A DNA stretch of 64,000 nucleotides from Tetraselmis striata (Eukaryota; Chlorophyta; Chlorodendrophyceae; Chlorodendrales; Chlorodendraceae), in assembly GCA_006384855.1 (NCBI GenBank), contig VCJN01000096.1:1-64000 (forward strand), given 5' to 3'. The stretch's first letter is position 1. Every line of letters starts with the position of its first letter. This document shows positions 63,178 to 64,000 of the stretch, piece by piece. The notes under the pieces are model-generated. The model saw only the letters and a list, made by a program, of their open reading frames with translations. It was not told the origin of the DNA and did no database searches. The translations under genes and the position numbers were made by a program.

Positions 63178-64000
63178 ATGGCGAGACTCCGCATCATCTT
63201 CTCGCTATTCTTCCCGGCGACGACGACCCCGTGGCCGGTTCCGAGTAGCCCGCTCGGAACCTGGCTACTCGCCACTACCGTACCCAATCTATGATCAAGG
63301 CTGTACTACTGCCTTTCTGTACTACCCCACCTGTACATTTCGACTTCTCCGACCACCATCAAAACGACGACGCGCTCACCCCGTTGGACTGGTACTTCTG
63401 CAAAGAACACCTGTACCCTAGAGTTTTCAAGACCGGCAGCTGCCACATAGCGCCGCGACCACCGCCGGCCCTTCTCGTCCCCAACATACAACACCGAGCG
63501 CCAACCCCGCTAGCGCAGCCGAGGAGCTACTTCGTCCCAGCACTACTACTGTAGTGATACATACCGACAAGACTGGCGCCTCATCCCGACTCGACGACCC
63601 GCGCTACTAAGGCTGCTGCCCGGCTTGAGGCGGCACGCCGACTACCTGCCTCCGACCCGTGCAGGGAGGAGGGAAAAGATGTCGTGTACCATATCCTGTA
63701 GCTGGCCGATTCCACTGCGCAAGCCCGCTTCCGACTGCCTCGGTTTCCAGCTTCGGCTGTCGGCTGTCGCGGCGCCACTCGCTGAGCGAGCGCCCTCGAC
63801 CACCCCGCCGCCAGATGAGCCCCGATACATTTCCACCTGGCGGCTGGGCTGTACAACAAGATCAAGACGAATACCAAGACCACGCTTCTGTTGCCCCCGT
63901 TGGCGCCCAAGTTTACAAAAAGTCTTCGGAGTGTACTCATAGAGGAGCTTGGGCCTTTTCAGCTCCTTTTCCCTGCCCTTGCTCCCCACATACATAACAC
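63178..64000. other. Unassigned right edge
   Basis: Several overlapping frames, e.g. TRATKAAARLEAARRLPAS (about 63600) and TKTTLLLPPLAPKFTKSLR (about 63880), possibly parts of a decayed gag; not identified. Confidence 0.25.

Overview
The window reads as nuclear DNA of a eukaryote with a primary plastid, most likely a green alga. The best evidence is a complete, nine-exon, nucleus-type gene for the plastid pyruvate dehydrogenase E1 beta subunit (minus strand, 33098-27071). Its leader is a simple Ser/Ala/Arg-rich transit peptide with no secretory signal in front, which argues against a secondary (diatom- or haptophyte-type) plastid. Everything else is dominated by transposable elements, low-complexity DNA and long G or C homopolymers. 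No operons, bacterial genes, rRNA, tRNA or CRISPR arrays were found.

Layout. 1-2294: decayed Ty3/gypsy pol with a chromodomain. 2295-15209 and 47181-54571: two copies of one large DNA transposon with 22-bp inverted termini starting CACTG/CAATG and a 3-bp target duplication (perfect in copy 1), so EnSpm/CACTA-like. It carries a zinc-finger ORF, a minus-strand BED-finger/Tudor-like gene, and several tandem arrays whose copy number differs between the copies. Copy 1 is interrupted by a complete 4.9-kb tyrosine-recombinase retrotransposon (10165-15072; gag-like, RT/RNase H/methyltransferase-like and recombinase ORFs all open). Copy 2 keeps the unoccupied insertion site near 54434. 15210-20406: mostly unassigned, with a small ribbon-helix-helix ORF broken by an amber codon at 18491-18814. 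20407-26145: two damaged recombinase retroelements on the minus strand. 27071-33098: the PDH gene. 34468-36771: an intact 767-aa piggyBac-type transposase. 37324-46623: a four-layer nest, in which a plus-strand recombinase retroelement lies in a Lys/Pro-rich coding remnant, is split in its RT gene by a minus-strand element of another family, and that element is itself split by a LINE-like fragment with an 11-bp target duplication. 54575-58283: a 68-bp tandem array between about 330-bp direct repeats, with an inserted 782-bp inverted-repeat element. 58745-60450: decayed LINE-like ORF. 60450-64000: largely unassigned.

The four recombinase retroelements share one architecture: split direct repeats (A1-ORFs-B1-A2-B2), as in PAT/Ngaro-type members of the DIRS order. 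In each, the internal B1/A2 junction equals the right end fused to the left end. The best new biology is the filled/empty pair with its insertion point resolved to two bases, the CACTG element with its unusual gene set, C-tracts at the splice sites of the PDH gene, and three identical 14-bp palindromes in one PDH intron. Everything here is from reading the sequence; no homology search was run.
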